Shown piece after piece: positions 53,519 through 61,861 of a stretch of 64,000 nucleotides of DNA. How positions within the stretch are numbered: position 1 is the stretch's first letter; every line of letters begins with the position of its first letter. The position numbers and the translations under genes are program-made. The notes below the pieces were generated by a model, which saw only the letters and a program-made list of their open reading frames with translations, had not been told where the DNA came from and made no database searches. Source of the stretch: Pedobacter zeae (GTDB taxonomy: Bacteria > Bacteroidota > Bacteroidia > Sphingobacteriales > Sphingobacteriaceae); assembly GCF_014196715.1 (NCBI RefSeq), contig NZ_JACIEF010000004.1, positions 62,001 through 126,000 of the forward strand. The letters are read 5' to 3'.

Positions 53519-53561
53519 CAAACTTATTGGTTATGAATGGCTTAAATTGTGATGCCGGTCA
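53519..53561 (-). promoter_or_regulatory. Promoter of stress operon 2: Fnr-like box and -7 element
   Basis: On the reverse strand TGACCGGCATCA (53550-53561) is a one-mismatch Fnr-type box. TAAGTTTG (53519-53526) is a perfect TAnnTTTG element with centres 33 bp apart, a class II layout. The box with its leading C is identical to the one before operon 1. Confidence 0.75.
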
Positions 53562-54077
53562 GCTTTAACTGTGATTGATTACATAAAAGCTTTGGTGTTA
53601 CAGTCTCCGTCGGGGTTACAAAGGGGTTTCGTCCTGGGCATTGAAATAATAGATTATAGGGCATAGTCCGGCTTCCTTACCCTAGCTTTCGGGAACTTTA
53701 AATTGGACGTAATAGTAAAAGAAGGTCTGATTGATTTTTAACTTTATTATAGCGATAAGGAGTAAAAAGTAAAATTGAGGAAATAAATGCGATTAGGTTT
53801 TAATTTATCGTATTAAATGGATTGCATATTCAACCTGTAAATAATGGGATCATCCCGATCAGCATTTACTATTGTCGAAAAATTTGACATCATAAGAATA
53901 GGGTAAAGACAAAAAATATTCTGCTATTTCGTAAACAAAATGTTACATATTGTGTTATTCAAAATATGATAGCAAACAAAATCTTCACCTCAAACGGGCT
54001 TATCTACAAATTAAGCCTCTACTGTCCATATTAATATCGTAACCAATTTTTTAATTATATAACAAGTAAAATCTATC
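53562..54077. other. Long intergenic region, likely right edge of the island
   Basis: This stretch of about 515 bp is A+T-rich and has no convincing coding frame, tRNA or repeat. A TCATCCCGATCA sequence at 53850-53861 is a poor Fnr-box match far from any start. It separates the micro-oxia genes from the outer-membrane protein and may hold the right boundary of the island. Confidence 0.4.
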
Positions 54078-54656
54078 ATGAAAAAAATTTTAGCAAGTCT
54101 TATTTTATCCGTTGCAATCGGTGGTACAGTTAACGCACAAATTCAAAAAGGTAATATCATGGTGGGTGGAAATCTGACTAATATTAATTTGGGTTTGGAT
54201 AACCCGAAAGTATTCAGTGTGGATATAACCCCAAAAGCAGGCTGGTTTATACAGGATAACCTCGCAGTTGGTGGTTATGTTAACTTTGGATTGGAAACTG
54301 CAAAGAACTCAAGCACCACAACAAGTTATGGAGTTGGAGCCCTTGGCAGGTACTATACCGGGAAAGATGTGGAGGTTTTAAAGCACGGCCGTTTTTTTGC
54401 TGAAGCTACGGCGGGTATAGGAGGAGTGAATGTAAGCAATGGTGGTGGTAATACCAATGGGCTAAATCTTAGCATTGGTCCGGGCTTCGCCTATTTTATT
54501 ACCCCAAATATCGGACTTGAAACCCTGCTGAAATATAATGGACTGGTGGGTTTTGGAAGTGCAACTACTCAAAATAACCTGAACCTTTCTTTCGGCTTTC
54601 AGATTTATCTCCCTGGACAGAGAACAGCAAACAAAGTTAAAAGTGATATGCAATAA
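54078..54656 (+). CDS. Outer-membrane beta-barrel protein
   Basis: The 192-residue protein has a signal peptide (MKKILASLILSVAIGGTVNAQ). Alternating hydrophobic strands follow with aromatic ends, such as MVGGNLTNINLGL, AVGGYVNFGLET and NLSFGFQIYLPGQR, as in eight-stranded OMP_b-brl barrels. These insert into the outer membrane, and the ligand is unknown. It ends with a strong terminator. Confidence 0.83.
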   Translation: MKKILASLILSVAIGGTVNAQIQKGNIMVGGNLTNINLGLDNPKVFSVDITPKAGWFIQDNLAVGGYVNFGLETAKNSSTTTSYGVGALGRYYTGKDVEVLKHGRFFAEATAGIGGVNVSNGGGNTNGLNLSIGPGFAYFITPNIGLETLLKYNGLVGFGSATTQNNLNLSFGFQIYLPGQRTANKVKSDMQ

Positions 54657-54666
54657 TACCAACGGA

Positions 54667-54697
54667 TTAAATGCAGCCTGTTATGGGCTGCATTTAA
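54667..54697 (+). terminator. Outer-membrane protein gene terminator
   Basis: TTAAATGCAGCC and GGCTGCATTTAA form a perfect 12-bp stem with a 7-base loop, 10 bp after the stop. Confidence 0.85.
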
Positions 54698-54730
54698 CTC
54701 GGAAATAGTTTGATCTGTATTTTTTAATAT

Positions 54731-55831
54731 ATGAGAAAAGAATATCCATTTTATATTAAGGCTCCCGTTATATTACTTGGACTGGTGATCATGGTATTTA
54801 TCCTAAGTGTTCTTAGGGATATCCTGGTGCCACTTGCTTTTTCGGTCCTGATTGCAATTTTGCTGAACCCTCTGGAGGTCCGTATAGAACGAAAGTTACC
54901 TAAAATTGTATCCATTATCATTTCTATGCTCATTGCATTGCTGGTAGTCGCAGGCATAGCCTACTTTTTGTCTTCGCAGATTGCGCATTTTTTTGATAAT
55001 GTAGATGCCATGAAGCAAAAGTTTGCTGAACTACTCAGTACCGGCCAGTCATGGCTTGAAAAAACTTTCGGTATTGCCACGCAAAAACAAGTGGAGATGA
55101 TTAAGGAGGCTGCCAATAACAGTAAAGCGGTAATTGGGCAGACAGTAAGCGGTGCTTTAGGCGTATTGAGTGTAATTTTTCTGATTCCGGTTTACACGTT
55201 CCTCATTATGCTTTACAAGACATTGATATTAAATTTTCTGTATGAAGTGTTTTCTACAGAAAACCAGCATAAAGTTGGAGAAATCCTGGCTGAAACCAAG
55301 GCGGCCATACAAAGTTATATTGTGGGTTTGCTGATAGAAACAGGTATTGTTGCAACGATGAACTCCTGTGCTTTGCTGATCATTGGCGTACCTAATGCTA
55401 TTTTAATTGGTGTAATTGGGGCTATACTCAATCTTCTGCCCTACATCGGTGGGATAATCGCTATTGCCCTTCCGGTATTAATGGCAACAGTAACTTTCGA
55501 CGGTTATACAACCCAGTTACTGATTATTGGTGCATACGCCTTGATTCAGTTTATAGACAATAACCTGCTTGTTCCAAAAATTGTTTCTTCCAAGGTTCAG
55601 ATTAATGCGCTCATATCCATCGTAATTGTTCTGCTGGGAGCCGCATTGTGGGGCGTTCCGGGAATGTTTCTCTCCATACCTTTCGTGGCGGTGCTAAAAA
55701 TTATTTTCGACCGTGTGGAAGAGCTTAAACCCTGGGGAAAGCTTTTGGGTGATAATATACCAACAGAACATCTCGGGCAACTTAAAAGATTAACCAAGAG
55801 AAGAAAGCCGGCAGTAGCCAAAACGAATTGA
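54731..55831 (+). CDS. AI-2E family transporter (YhhQ/TqsA-like permease)
   Basis: The 366-residue polytopic protein has about eight helices. An N-terminal pair includes LVPLAFSVLIAILLNPLEVRI. GVIGAILNLLPYIGGIIAI carries the family PYIG motif near residue 236. IQFIDNNLLVPKIVSSKVQINAL and WGVPGMFLSIPFVAVLKI follow. Members export autoinducer-2 or act as Na+/H+ antiporters, and the substrate is not evident. It stands alone after the barrel gene's terminator. Confidence 0.9.
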   Translation: MRKEYPFYIKAPVILLGLVIMVFILSVLRDILVPLAFSVLIAILLNPLEVRIERKLPKIVSIIISMLIALLVVAGIAYFLSSQIAHFFDNVDAMKQKFAELLSTGQSWLEKTFGIATQKQVEMIKEAANNSKAVIGQTVSGALGVLSVIFLIPVYTFLIMLYKTLILNFLYEVFSTENQHKVGEILAETKAAIQSYIVGLLIETGIVATMNSCALLIIGVPNAILIGVIGAILNLLPYIGGIIAIALPVLMATVTFDGYTTQLLIIGAYALIQFIDNNLLVPKIVSSKVQINALISIVIVLLGAALWGVPGMFLSIPFVAVLKIIFDRVEELKPWGKLLGDNIPTEHLGQLKRLTKRRKPAVAKTN

Positions 55832-55946
55832 CAATAATGATTTGAATTGAATCGAACTTTAAAAAGTAGACGCAGAACTACCACTTGGTTAAATGTTTTT
55901 TAACGTTCTTAGTGTCAGGTATTTTAACGCAAACATAAAACCTAAA

Positions 55947-56576
55947 ATGAGAAAGACCCTAAATTTCGCGATTATCATTGTTTCAATGCTAATTGTATCT
56001 ATCGCCGTATCTTGTAAAAAAGATGTTGTTGGAGCTACTGATTCCGAGCAATCAGTTACTTTGAAGAAAAAGTTCGCAGTAACACCGGAGACACCGAATC
56101 CTGGAGGCGGCCTAGGTAATGCTGTTGTAAAGGATACAAATGGAGATTACATCACTGCTTATGGTGGCGGGATCAATTTCGGAAATGTATTCACTCATCC
56201 CTTAACAATCCAAAGTTATCAGAATGGTACACCCTTCGCGCCATCTTACAGTGGAGGATATAGTCCAGCCAACATGCTTTCATTTACCCAACACGGTGAA
56301 AGTTTCGTGATGATATTGGGTACTGCTGTTGGTGGCCTTCCAAGCTATGATATGTCACCGTTAACACTCTCCGGAATTCAAAAATATGAAACGGATATAG
56401 ATAAGTGGTTGAATGGAGAGATAGCCGAAATGCTACATCTGGCTAATAGTATCGCTTACACGGGCGGCAATTCGTCAGGTCTTATCAGTATTACAGGAAC
56501 TTTTGTACTCGATAACCAATCGCCTACAAATGTAAGTGTCACTTCTATTAAATATAAGCCAACTTTGGTTGAATAG
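55947..56576 (+). CDS. Putative lipoprotein of unknown function
   Basis: From the ATG at 55947 (MRKTLNFAIIIVSMLIVSIA) the protein has 209 residues and a lipobox ending AVSC, followed by KKD. The mature part is low in charge and rich in Gly, Ser, Asn and Thr, with NPGGGLGNAVVKDTNGDYIT and repeated Tyr/Gly turns, suggesting a beta-rich secreted fold. I do not recognise a domain. It ends at a strong hairpin. A longer start at 55893 would bury the lipobox, so it is rejected. Confidence 0.68.
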   Translation: MRKTLNFAIIIVSMLIVSIAVSCKKDVVGATDSEQSVTLKKKFAVTPETPNPGGGLGNAVVKDTNGDYITAYGGGINFGNVFTHPLTIQSYQNGTPFAPSYSGGYSPANMLSFTQHGESFVMILGTAVGGLPSYDMSPLTLSGIQKYETDIDKWLNGEIAEMLHLANSIAYTGGNSSGLISITGTFVLDNQSPTNVSVTSIKYKPTLVE

Positions 56577-56590
56577 CCGAAGGCTTCAGC

Positions 56591-56627
56591 AAGTGGCTAT
56601 TGGTTTTCCCAATAGCCACTTTTTTTA
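56591..56627 (+). terminator. Lipoprotein gene terminator
   Basis: AAGTGGCTATTGG and CCAATAGCCACTT form a 13-bp stem with a short loop followed by a run of T. Confidence 0.88.
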
Positions 56628-56845
56628 AATACCTGGAATACTGACGAACCATACTCCATATTGGGAAATTCTAACTTTTACGATCAATGGATAGAGAATT
56701 TACATTGCTTATACCGGATAAGAAAAAATCATCTGCGAGCTCAATAGTTAGTGATGATGTCCCGGGATTATCCTTAAAATTCGATTGCTGATGCAGATTA
56801 CAGGAATAAAGTAATACATTAGCAGCATTAACTCCATTTTGTGCT

Positions 56846-57415
56846 ATGCAGGAAGAAATTCTTCTACAGATCAGTCTTAAGATTAAAGAACGACGCAAAG
56901 AACTTGGTATCACCGTTCAGGAACTTGCCGATAAGGCAGAGGTAAGCAAAGGGCTTATTTCGCAAATCGAAAACAGCCGGACCATCCCCTCGCTAATGGT
57001 CTTGATGGATATCATAAAGAGTTTGGAAATAGACCTCAACAGTTTTTTCAAAAACATTAATTTCCATAAAAAAGATGCCCCGGTGCTGGTTAAAAGAAAA
57101 GACCAGTATCAAAAATTTGAAAAGGAACAGGCTGTAGGGTTTAATTATTCGCGGATCCTCACCAAGAACATTAAATTTTCTACTGCCGATTTTGTGCTGC
57201 TGGAGCTGGAAGTTAATGCCCACCGGCCTATGGTTAAAACCGAAGCTTTCGAGTTTAAATACATGATTGAAGGCAAAGTGGAATACCAGTTCTCCAAAAA
57301 GAAAGTGATCCTCGAAAAAGGCGATTCGATGCTTTTTGACGGCCGGCTTTCCCATACCCCTGTAAACATAGGCCATACCAAAGCACTCATGCTGGTTGTT
57401 TATTTCTTTGAGTAG
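56846..57415 (+). CDS. XRE-cupin transcriptional regulator of the phosphonate locus
   Basis: The 189-residue protein has an N-terminal HTH_3 domain (ELGITVQELADKAEVSKGLI and SQIENSRTIPSLMVLMDI). The C-terminal cupin_2 sensor domain has the beta segment KYMIEGKVEYQFSKKKVI and KGDSMLFDGRLSHTPVNIG. Members such as PuuR and SutR sense a small molecule through the cupin. It lies 79 bp upstream of the phosphodiesterase-like gene in the same direction. The TAAAC-N3-GTTTA palindromes nearby are candidate operators. Confidence 0.9.
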   Translation: MQEEILLQISLKIKERRKELGITVQELADKAEVSKGLISQIENSRTIPSLMVLMDIIKSLEIDLNSFFKNINFHKKDAPVLVKRKDQYQKFEKEQAVGFNYSRILTKNIKFSTADFVLLELEVNAHRPMVKTEAFEFKYMIEGKVEYQFSKKKVILEKGDSMLFDGRLSHTPVNIGHTKALMLVVYFFE

Positions 57416-57419
57416 TTGG

Positions 57420-57482
57420 TAAACAATGTTTATTAATACTTAACAAATTTTTCTTCATATTCATAAATAGCCCTTACTTTTG
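57420..57482 (+). promoter_or_regulatory. Palindromic operator-like site and -7 element before the phosphodiesterase gene
   Basis: TAAACAATGTTTA (57420-57432) is TAAAC-N3-GTTTA, repeated upstream of the HAD gene. TACTTTTG (57475-57482) fits TAnnTTTG and implies a very short leader before the ATG at 57495 or 57501. Confidence 0.5.
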
Positions 57483-57494
57483 AGGATAAACTGT

Positions 57495-58391
57495 ATGATT
57501 ATGAAAAGTTATCTAAGAACAACCCTGCTTTTGCTTTGCCTGTCGGTAGTTGCTCAGGCCCAGGTTAAAAAAGCTAAACACATTATTTTAATAGGCTGTG
57601 ATGGTTTTGGCGGTTATGCATTAGCAGATGCGAATATGCCTAACCTTAAGGCCTTGATGCGCAACGGTTCGTGGACTGCTGAAGCTCGCTGCGTGCTACC
57701 CTCATCAAGCGCGGTAAATTGGGCATCTTTATTAATGGGGGCTGGTCCAACCGAACACGGCTATACCGAATGGAACAGTAAAGTGCCCGAAATCCCTTCG
57801 GTAACCAAAACGGCTTATGGCTTGTTCCCTGGTATATTTAGTGTAATCAGGGACCAGAAAAAGCAAGCTAAAACGGCAATTGTTTACAGCTGGAACGGCA
57901 TTGGCTATTTATTTGAAAAGGAAGCAGTAAACATTGTGGTTAATGGTAAAGAACAGGACGATTTTTGCGCAGATACCGCTGCCTCTGTGATAAAGAATGA
58001 AAAGCCTTTTTTCACTTTTGTGCACTTTGATGAGCCCGATGGCACAGGCCATAGTATAGGGCACCGTACACCGGCCTATTACAAGCAGCTGGAATTGGTA
58101 GATCAGCGCATCGGCAGGATTTTAAAGGCGGTTCAGGATGCGGGCATAGCTGATGAAACGATTATCCTGCTCACTGCCGATCATGGTGGTACGGGCAAAG
58201 GCCACGGAGGGAAAACGCTTGACGAAGTTCAGATTCCCTGGATTATTGCCGGACCGGGCATTCGTAAAAACCACCATATAAAAGATGTGATCATTACTTA
58301 CGATACCGCGGCCACTCTTGCCTGGATCATGGGCTTAAATCAGCCGCAAAGCTGGCGGGGCAAACCTGTTAGTGAGGCATTTGCAAAATAG
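57495..58391 (+). CDS. Exported alkaline-phosphatase-superfamily phosphodiesterase/hydrolase
   Basis: The 298-residue protein (ATG at 57495; 57501 also fits) has a signal peptide ending AQAQ. The phosphodiesterase-type metal sites are IILIGCDGFGG, the nucleophile region VLPSSSAVNWASLLMG (Ser in SSSA), FDEPDGTGHSIGH and LTADHGGTGKGHGG. These fit nucleotide pyrophosphatase and phosphonoacetate-hydrolase relatives. In the context of phosphonate genes it may release a phosphonate from an ester or lipid outside the cytoplasm, but its substrate is unknown. It is first in the run HAD, DUF5690, FAD oxidoreductase. Confidence 0.85.
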   Translation: MIMKSYLRTTLLLLCLSVVAQAQVKKAKHIILIGCDGFGGYALADANMPNLKALMRNGSWTAEARCVLPSSSAVNWASLLMGAGPTEHGYTEWNSKVPEIPSVTKTAYGLFPGIFSVIRDQKKQAKTAIVYSWNGIGYLFEKEAVNIVVNGKEQDDFCADTAASVIKNEKPFFTFVHFDEPDGTGHSIGHRTPAYYKQLELVDQRIGRILKAVQDAGIADETIILLTADHGGTGKGHGGKTLDEVQIPWIIAGPGIRKNHHIKDVIITYDTAATLAWIMGLNQPQSWRGKPVSEAFAK

Positions 58392-58452
58392 AATGCCGGC
58401 CATCTACTGTTGGGCTTAACAATTTAATAACCTGAAATTTGTTTACAAATAA

Positions 58453-58465
58453 TAAACAAAGTTTA
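58453..58465 (+). promoter_or_regulatory. TAAAC-N3-GTTTA palindrome before the HAD gene
   Basis: TAAACAAAGTTTA shares both half-sites with 57420-57432. It ends 24 bp before the ATG at 58490. An additional half-site GTTTAC lies at 58441-58446. Confidence 0.5.
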
Positions 58466-58489
58466 CTATTGTGGCATAAAATATAAGTT

Positions 58490-59170
58490 ATGTCGATTAA
58501 GTTAGTAGTGTTCGATATGGCGGGCACAACCGTCAAGGATGAAAATTATGTAGGCCTTGCTTTCCAGCAGGCCATGAAAAACCAGGGATACGAAATTCCG
58601 TTAAAGAAGATCAATCCGATTATGGGTTATGAAAAACCTTTGGCGATCAAAATGATGCTGGAGGTTTACGAGCCCGACACTGAACATATAACAGACAATC
58701 TGATCCAGGTTATTCACCGTGATTTTGTAGCGAACATGCTGCAATTTTACCGTACCTCTGATCAGATTGTTCCCCTGCCTAACGCAGAAGAAACTTTCGA
58801 AGCGCTGCGCAACCAGGGCATTAAAATCGGTTTGGATACCGGTTTTTCAAAAGACATTGCCGATCTCATTATTCAAAGGCTAAGCTGGTCTGATAAGGTA
58901 GATGTGGTTATTGCCAGCGATGAGGTGGCGAACGGCCGCCCTTACCCTGACATGATTCATAAGATGATGCAGCAACTGAACATTGCTGATGCGGCAGAAA
59001 TTGCAAAGGTTGGCGATACCGAGGTAGATATCAATGAAGGAAAAAACACGGGATGCAAATATGTGATTGGCATTACTACGGGCTCATTTACCAGAGAGGA
59101 ACTCGAGCCTTACCGGCCAACACATATTATTGACGATTTAACACAGGTGCTCGACATTATAGCAAGTTAA
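58490..59170 (+). CDS. Phosphonatase-like HAD hydrolase (PhnX-like)
   Basis: The 226-residue HAD enzyme has the nucleophile motif VVFDMAGTTVKDEN (DxAGT as in phosphonoacetaldehyde hydrolase, TIGR03351-type). A cap with NPIMGYEKPLAIKMML follows, then GLDTGFSKDIADLI for motif II and KVGDTEVDINEGKNTGC for motif IV. True PhnX uses a cap Lys to form a Schiff base; the lysines here (GYEK) are candidates. It probably cleaves the C-P bond of phosphonoacetaldehyde or a relative. It ends directly at the DUF5690 start, so it is co-transcribed. Confidence 0.87.
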   Translation: MSIKLVVFDMAGTTVKDENYVGLAFQQAMKNQGYEIPLKKINPIMGYEKPLAIKMMLEVYEPDTEHITDNLIQVIHRDFVANMLQFYRTSDQIVPLPNAEETFEALRNQGIKIGLDTGFSKDIADLIIQRLSWSDKVDVVIASDEVANGRPYPDMIHKMMQQLNIADAAEIAKVGDTEVDINEGKNTGCKYVIGITTGSFTREELEPYRPTHIIDDLTQVLDIIAS

Positions 59171-60502
59171 ATGAATTTGCTCCATGTTGCCCGTCAAAAA
59201 GCCGCTAAATGGCCTTATTGGCTCATTACCGTGCTTGGCGGTATGGCTGCCTTTGGCTGCTATACCAGTATGTATGCTTTTAGAAAAGCATTTGCTTCGG
59301 CCACTTTCGAAAACCAGGAACTGTTGCATGTTGATTATAAAGTTTGGCTGGTTATTGCGCAAATGGTTGGTTATACCCTAAGCAAATTTTACGGAATCCG
59401 TTTCATTTCAGAATCGGATAAAAGGAACCGCGCAAAAAGCATTATTTTTTTAATGATTTGTTCATGGATTGCCTTATTGGGCTTTGCGTTGGTACCAGCG
59501 CCATATAATATTGTTTTCCTGTTGTTAAACGGTTTCCCTTTGGGCATGATCTGGGGGCTGGTTTTCAGCTACCTCGAAGGGCGGAAAACAACTGAATTTA
59601 TGGGCGCATTAATGTCAATCAGCTTAATTTTTGCCTCTGGTTTTGTTAAAACGGTAGCCCGTTCCTTAATGGCTGTTTTTTCGGTAAGCGATTATTGGAT
59701 GCCCTTCCTTACCGGGCTGGTTTTTCTACTCCCCTTATTTTTCTTTGTCTTTTGTCTCGAGGTAATGCCTGCGCCTTCAAAAGAAGACCAGCAATTGCGT
59801 ACCAAACGTGTACCGATGGATCAAAAACAGCGAAAAGAATTTATCTTCGCTTTCCTTCCCGGAATTGTGCTAACCATTATTATTTATGTACTGCTTACCT
59901 GTATCCGCGATATGCGCGACAATTTCGAAGTAGAAATATGGAATGGTTTAGGGATTCATAACAACCACATTTATACCCAAATAGATACTGTTATTTCGGT
60001 AGTTGTGCTGGCCATGATGGGTTTACTTATCCTGATCAAAGACAACTTAAAGGCCTTTACGGTTATTCACCTGATGATTATCTGCGGCTGTTTTTTGGTG
60101 GGCTTTAGTACTTTTCTTTTTGATCGCGGACATATTGGTGCCGTTAGCTGGATGGCACTGTTGGGTATGGGGCTTTATATGGCCTATATCCCGTATAATG
60201 CTATATTTTTTGAGCGGATGATTGCCAATTTTCATTACAAGGGCAACATTGGTTTTATCATGTATGTAGCCGATTCGATAGGCTACGTAGGAAGTTTTTC
60301 GGTATTGATGCTTCACGAATTTGGAGAAACGAACGTGGGTTGGATGCACTTTTTTAAACAATGCCTATTGGCTGTGCCTTTGGTTGGCGGTGTAGCGGGC
60401 ATACTTTCGCTCCTTTATTTTAGAAGTAAAACCTTAAAAAAAACCAAAAAGAAAGCGCTCGTTAAAAAAGCCCGGCCTGCTTTAAAAAAAGCCTGGTCGT
60501 GA
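59171..60502 (+). CDS. DUF5690 family MFS-like transporter
   Basis: The 443-residue protein has twelve hydrophobic segments and an MFS-like N-terminal half: GGMAAFGCYTSMYAFRKAFA and KVWLVIAQMVGYTLSKFYGI. A central loop and a second six-helix half follow. GYTLSKFYGIR resembles the MFS A-motif region. DUF5690 proteins are Bacteroidota membrane proteins that I recall next to phosphonatase-like and FAD genes. It most likely imports the phosphonate released outside. The basic tail (KKTKKKALVKKARPALKK) is cytoplasmic. It abuts the HAD gene directly. Confidence 0.82.
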   Translation: MNLLHVARQKAAKWPYWLITVLGGMAAFGCYTSMYAFRKAFASATFENQELLHVDYKVWLVIAQMVGYTLSKFYGIRFISESDKRNRAKSIIFLMICSWIALLGFALVPAPYNIVFLLLNGFPLGMIWGLVFSYLEGRKTTEFMGALMSISLIFASGFVKTVARSLMAVFSVSDYWMPFLTGLVFLLPLFFFVFCLEVMPAPSKEDQQLRTKRVPMDQKQRKEFIFAFLPGIVLTIIIYVLLTCIRDMRDNFEVEIWNGLGIHNNHIYTQIDTVISVVVLAMMGLLILIKDNLKAFTVIHLMIICGCFLVGFSTFLFDRGHIGAVSWMALLGMGLYMAYIPYNAIFFERMIANFHYKGNIGFIMYVADSIGYVGSFSVLMLHEFGETNVGWMHFFKQCLLAVPLVGGVAGILSLLYFRSKTLKKTKKKALVKKARPALKKAWS

Positions 60503-60515
60503 TGCATTGGCATTA

Positions 60516-60528
60516 TAAACAAAGTATT
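60516..60528 (+). promoter_or_regulatory. Degenerate TAAAC-type operator before the FAD oxidoreductase
   Basis: TAAACAAAGTATT keeps the left half and spacer of the palindromes at 57420 and 58453, but the right half is changed. It lies 63 bp before the ATG at 60592. Confidence 0.3.
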
Positions 60529-60591
60529 TAGTATAAATTCGTACAGGCTGAAGCGGGCTTCAGGGTGTGTGCACAACTTAAAAAAAAGAAA

Positions 60592-61755
60592 ATGACTGAT
60601 CAACACTTCGATCTTATTGTAGTAGGTGGCGGGATATTAGGAACCTTTCATGCCTACCATGCTTTGCTTGCCGGAAAATCAGTATTGCAACTGGAAAAAG
60701 ACAATTATCCGGTTGGCGCTACGGTACGCAATTTTGGCCAGGTAGTGCCATCGGGTATGGAGGCCGAGTGGTTCGAATATGGAGTAGCCGGATTGGAGAT
60801 CTACAGAAACATCCAGCAGGAATTTGATATTTCTGCCCGCAACAACGGAAGCGTTTACATTGCATCTGATGAAGGTGAGCAAACCCTTATTCAGGAGCTA
60901 AAGGCACATTACGATTTAATCGGTTATCAGGCAACATTGCTAAGCAAAGAAGCGGTACTGGCCAAATATCCGGCAATAAAATCGGACTATGCAAAAGAAG
61001 CACTTTATTTCCCGCAAGAAATTAGCGTAGAACCCGAATTGATGATCCGCAGGCTACACCAATATATGCAGGCAAAATTTGCCAATTACCGCCTCCTGTA
61101 TGATAGTCCGGTTACCACCTGCGAAACTAAAGGTACTGGTGTAGTAGTTGGCTTGCAAAATAAGGCCGCCACCTTTACCGCCGAAAAAGTAATTATCTGT
61201 AATGGTTATGAATTTAAATTGCTGTATCCCGAATTGTTCAGCGAAAGTGGCATTGTGGTAAGCAAGCTGCAAATGATGCGTAGCGTGCCAATGGCCAATG
61301 TAGCACTCGAAGGCAATATCCTTACCGGTTTAACCATTAGAAGGTACGAGAGTTTTGAGCATTATTGCCCTTCTTTTAAAAGTATTCCTACACCCGATGC
61401 TTATGAGGAACTCAAAAAATGGGGTATTCATATCTTGTTTAAAAAGGCTACCGATAACAGCATTATCATCGGCGATTCGCACATCTATGCAGGAGTGAAC
61501 AATTTTGACGACCTGGGCTTCGATTTAAGCCATCACATTAACGAACTGATGCTGAAAGAAGCCGGAAGGATTGTTGATTTCGACGTGAGGAAGCTGCAAA
61601 CTACCTGGGCAGGCTTTTATCCTCAGCATCCTGCCAAGCACATTGTAGCGTACGATTTGGATCAGAAAATTCATATCCGAACAGCCATTGGCGGCAAAGG
61701 GATGACGGCGAGCGCCGGGTATGCCGCAGCAAGTATTAAGAAAATATACAGTTAA
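60592..61755 (+). CDS. FAD-dependent oxidoreductase, TIGR03364/PbfC-like
   Basis: From the ATG at 60592 (MTDQHFDLIVVGGGILGTFH) this 387-residue DAO-family flavoenzyme has the FAD motif VVGGGILGTFHAYHALLAGK and KSVLQLEKDN. GATVRNFGQVVPSGME (the NFG-x-V-x-P segment of TIGR03364) and HIRTAIGGKGMTASAG near the end follow. In phosphonate clusters such enzymes oxidise 2-aminoethylphosphonate or its N-methyl forms to phosphonoacetaldehyde. That reaction would feed the HAD enzyme upstream, replacing a PhnW transaminase. An upstream ATG at 60565 is unlikely. Confidence 0.85.
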   Translation: MTDQHFDLIVVGGGILGTFHAYHALLAGKSVLQLEKDNYPVGATVRNFGQVVPSGMEAEWFEYGVAGLEIYRNIQQEFDISARNNGSVYIASDEGEQTLIQELKAHYDLIGYQATLLSKEAVLAKYPAIKSDYAKEALYFPQEISVEPELMIRRLHQYMQAKFANYRLLYDSPVTTCETKGTGVVVGLQNKAATFTAEKVIICNGYEFKLLYPELFSESGIVVSKLQMMRSVPMANVALEGNILTGLTIRRYESFEHYCPSFKSIPTPDAYEELKKWGIHILFKKATDNSIIIGDSHIYAGVNNFDDLGFDLSHHINELMLKEAGRIVDFDVRKLQTTWAGFYPQHPAKHIVAYDLDQKIHIRTAIGGKGMTASAGYAAASIKKIYS

Positions 61756-61861
61756 CAAATACTAAACAGAAATAGGGTGTTTTGTTAACTGAAAGTTGGC
61801 TTAATGCTAACATACGGATCCTATTATTGCCTTTATAAACCTTCATACATTTTATTAATAG

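Larger units (their letters stand above)
25990..53561. other. Micro-oxia / dormancy accessory island
   Basis: All genes between the Nramp remnant and the operon 2 promoter belong to high-affinity respiration, anaerobic haem synthesis, oxygen sensing or general stress. Six intergenic regions carry Fnr-type boxes, while none were found in the flanking core genes I examined. It starts beside tRNA-Ser. No integrase or att duplicate was seen, so island here means a functional cluster; transfer is only an inference. Confidence 0.6.

Noticed and set aside
25782..53561. tRNA-Ser as attachment site of an integrative element
   Set aside because: No integrase gene and no second copy of the tRNA 3' end were found in the window, so only proximity supports it.
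53850..53861. TCATCCCGATCA as an Fnr-type box for the outer-membrane protein gene
   Set aside because: One half-site is altered and it lies more than 200 bp from the ATG, with no matching -7 element.
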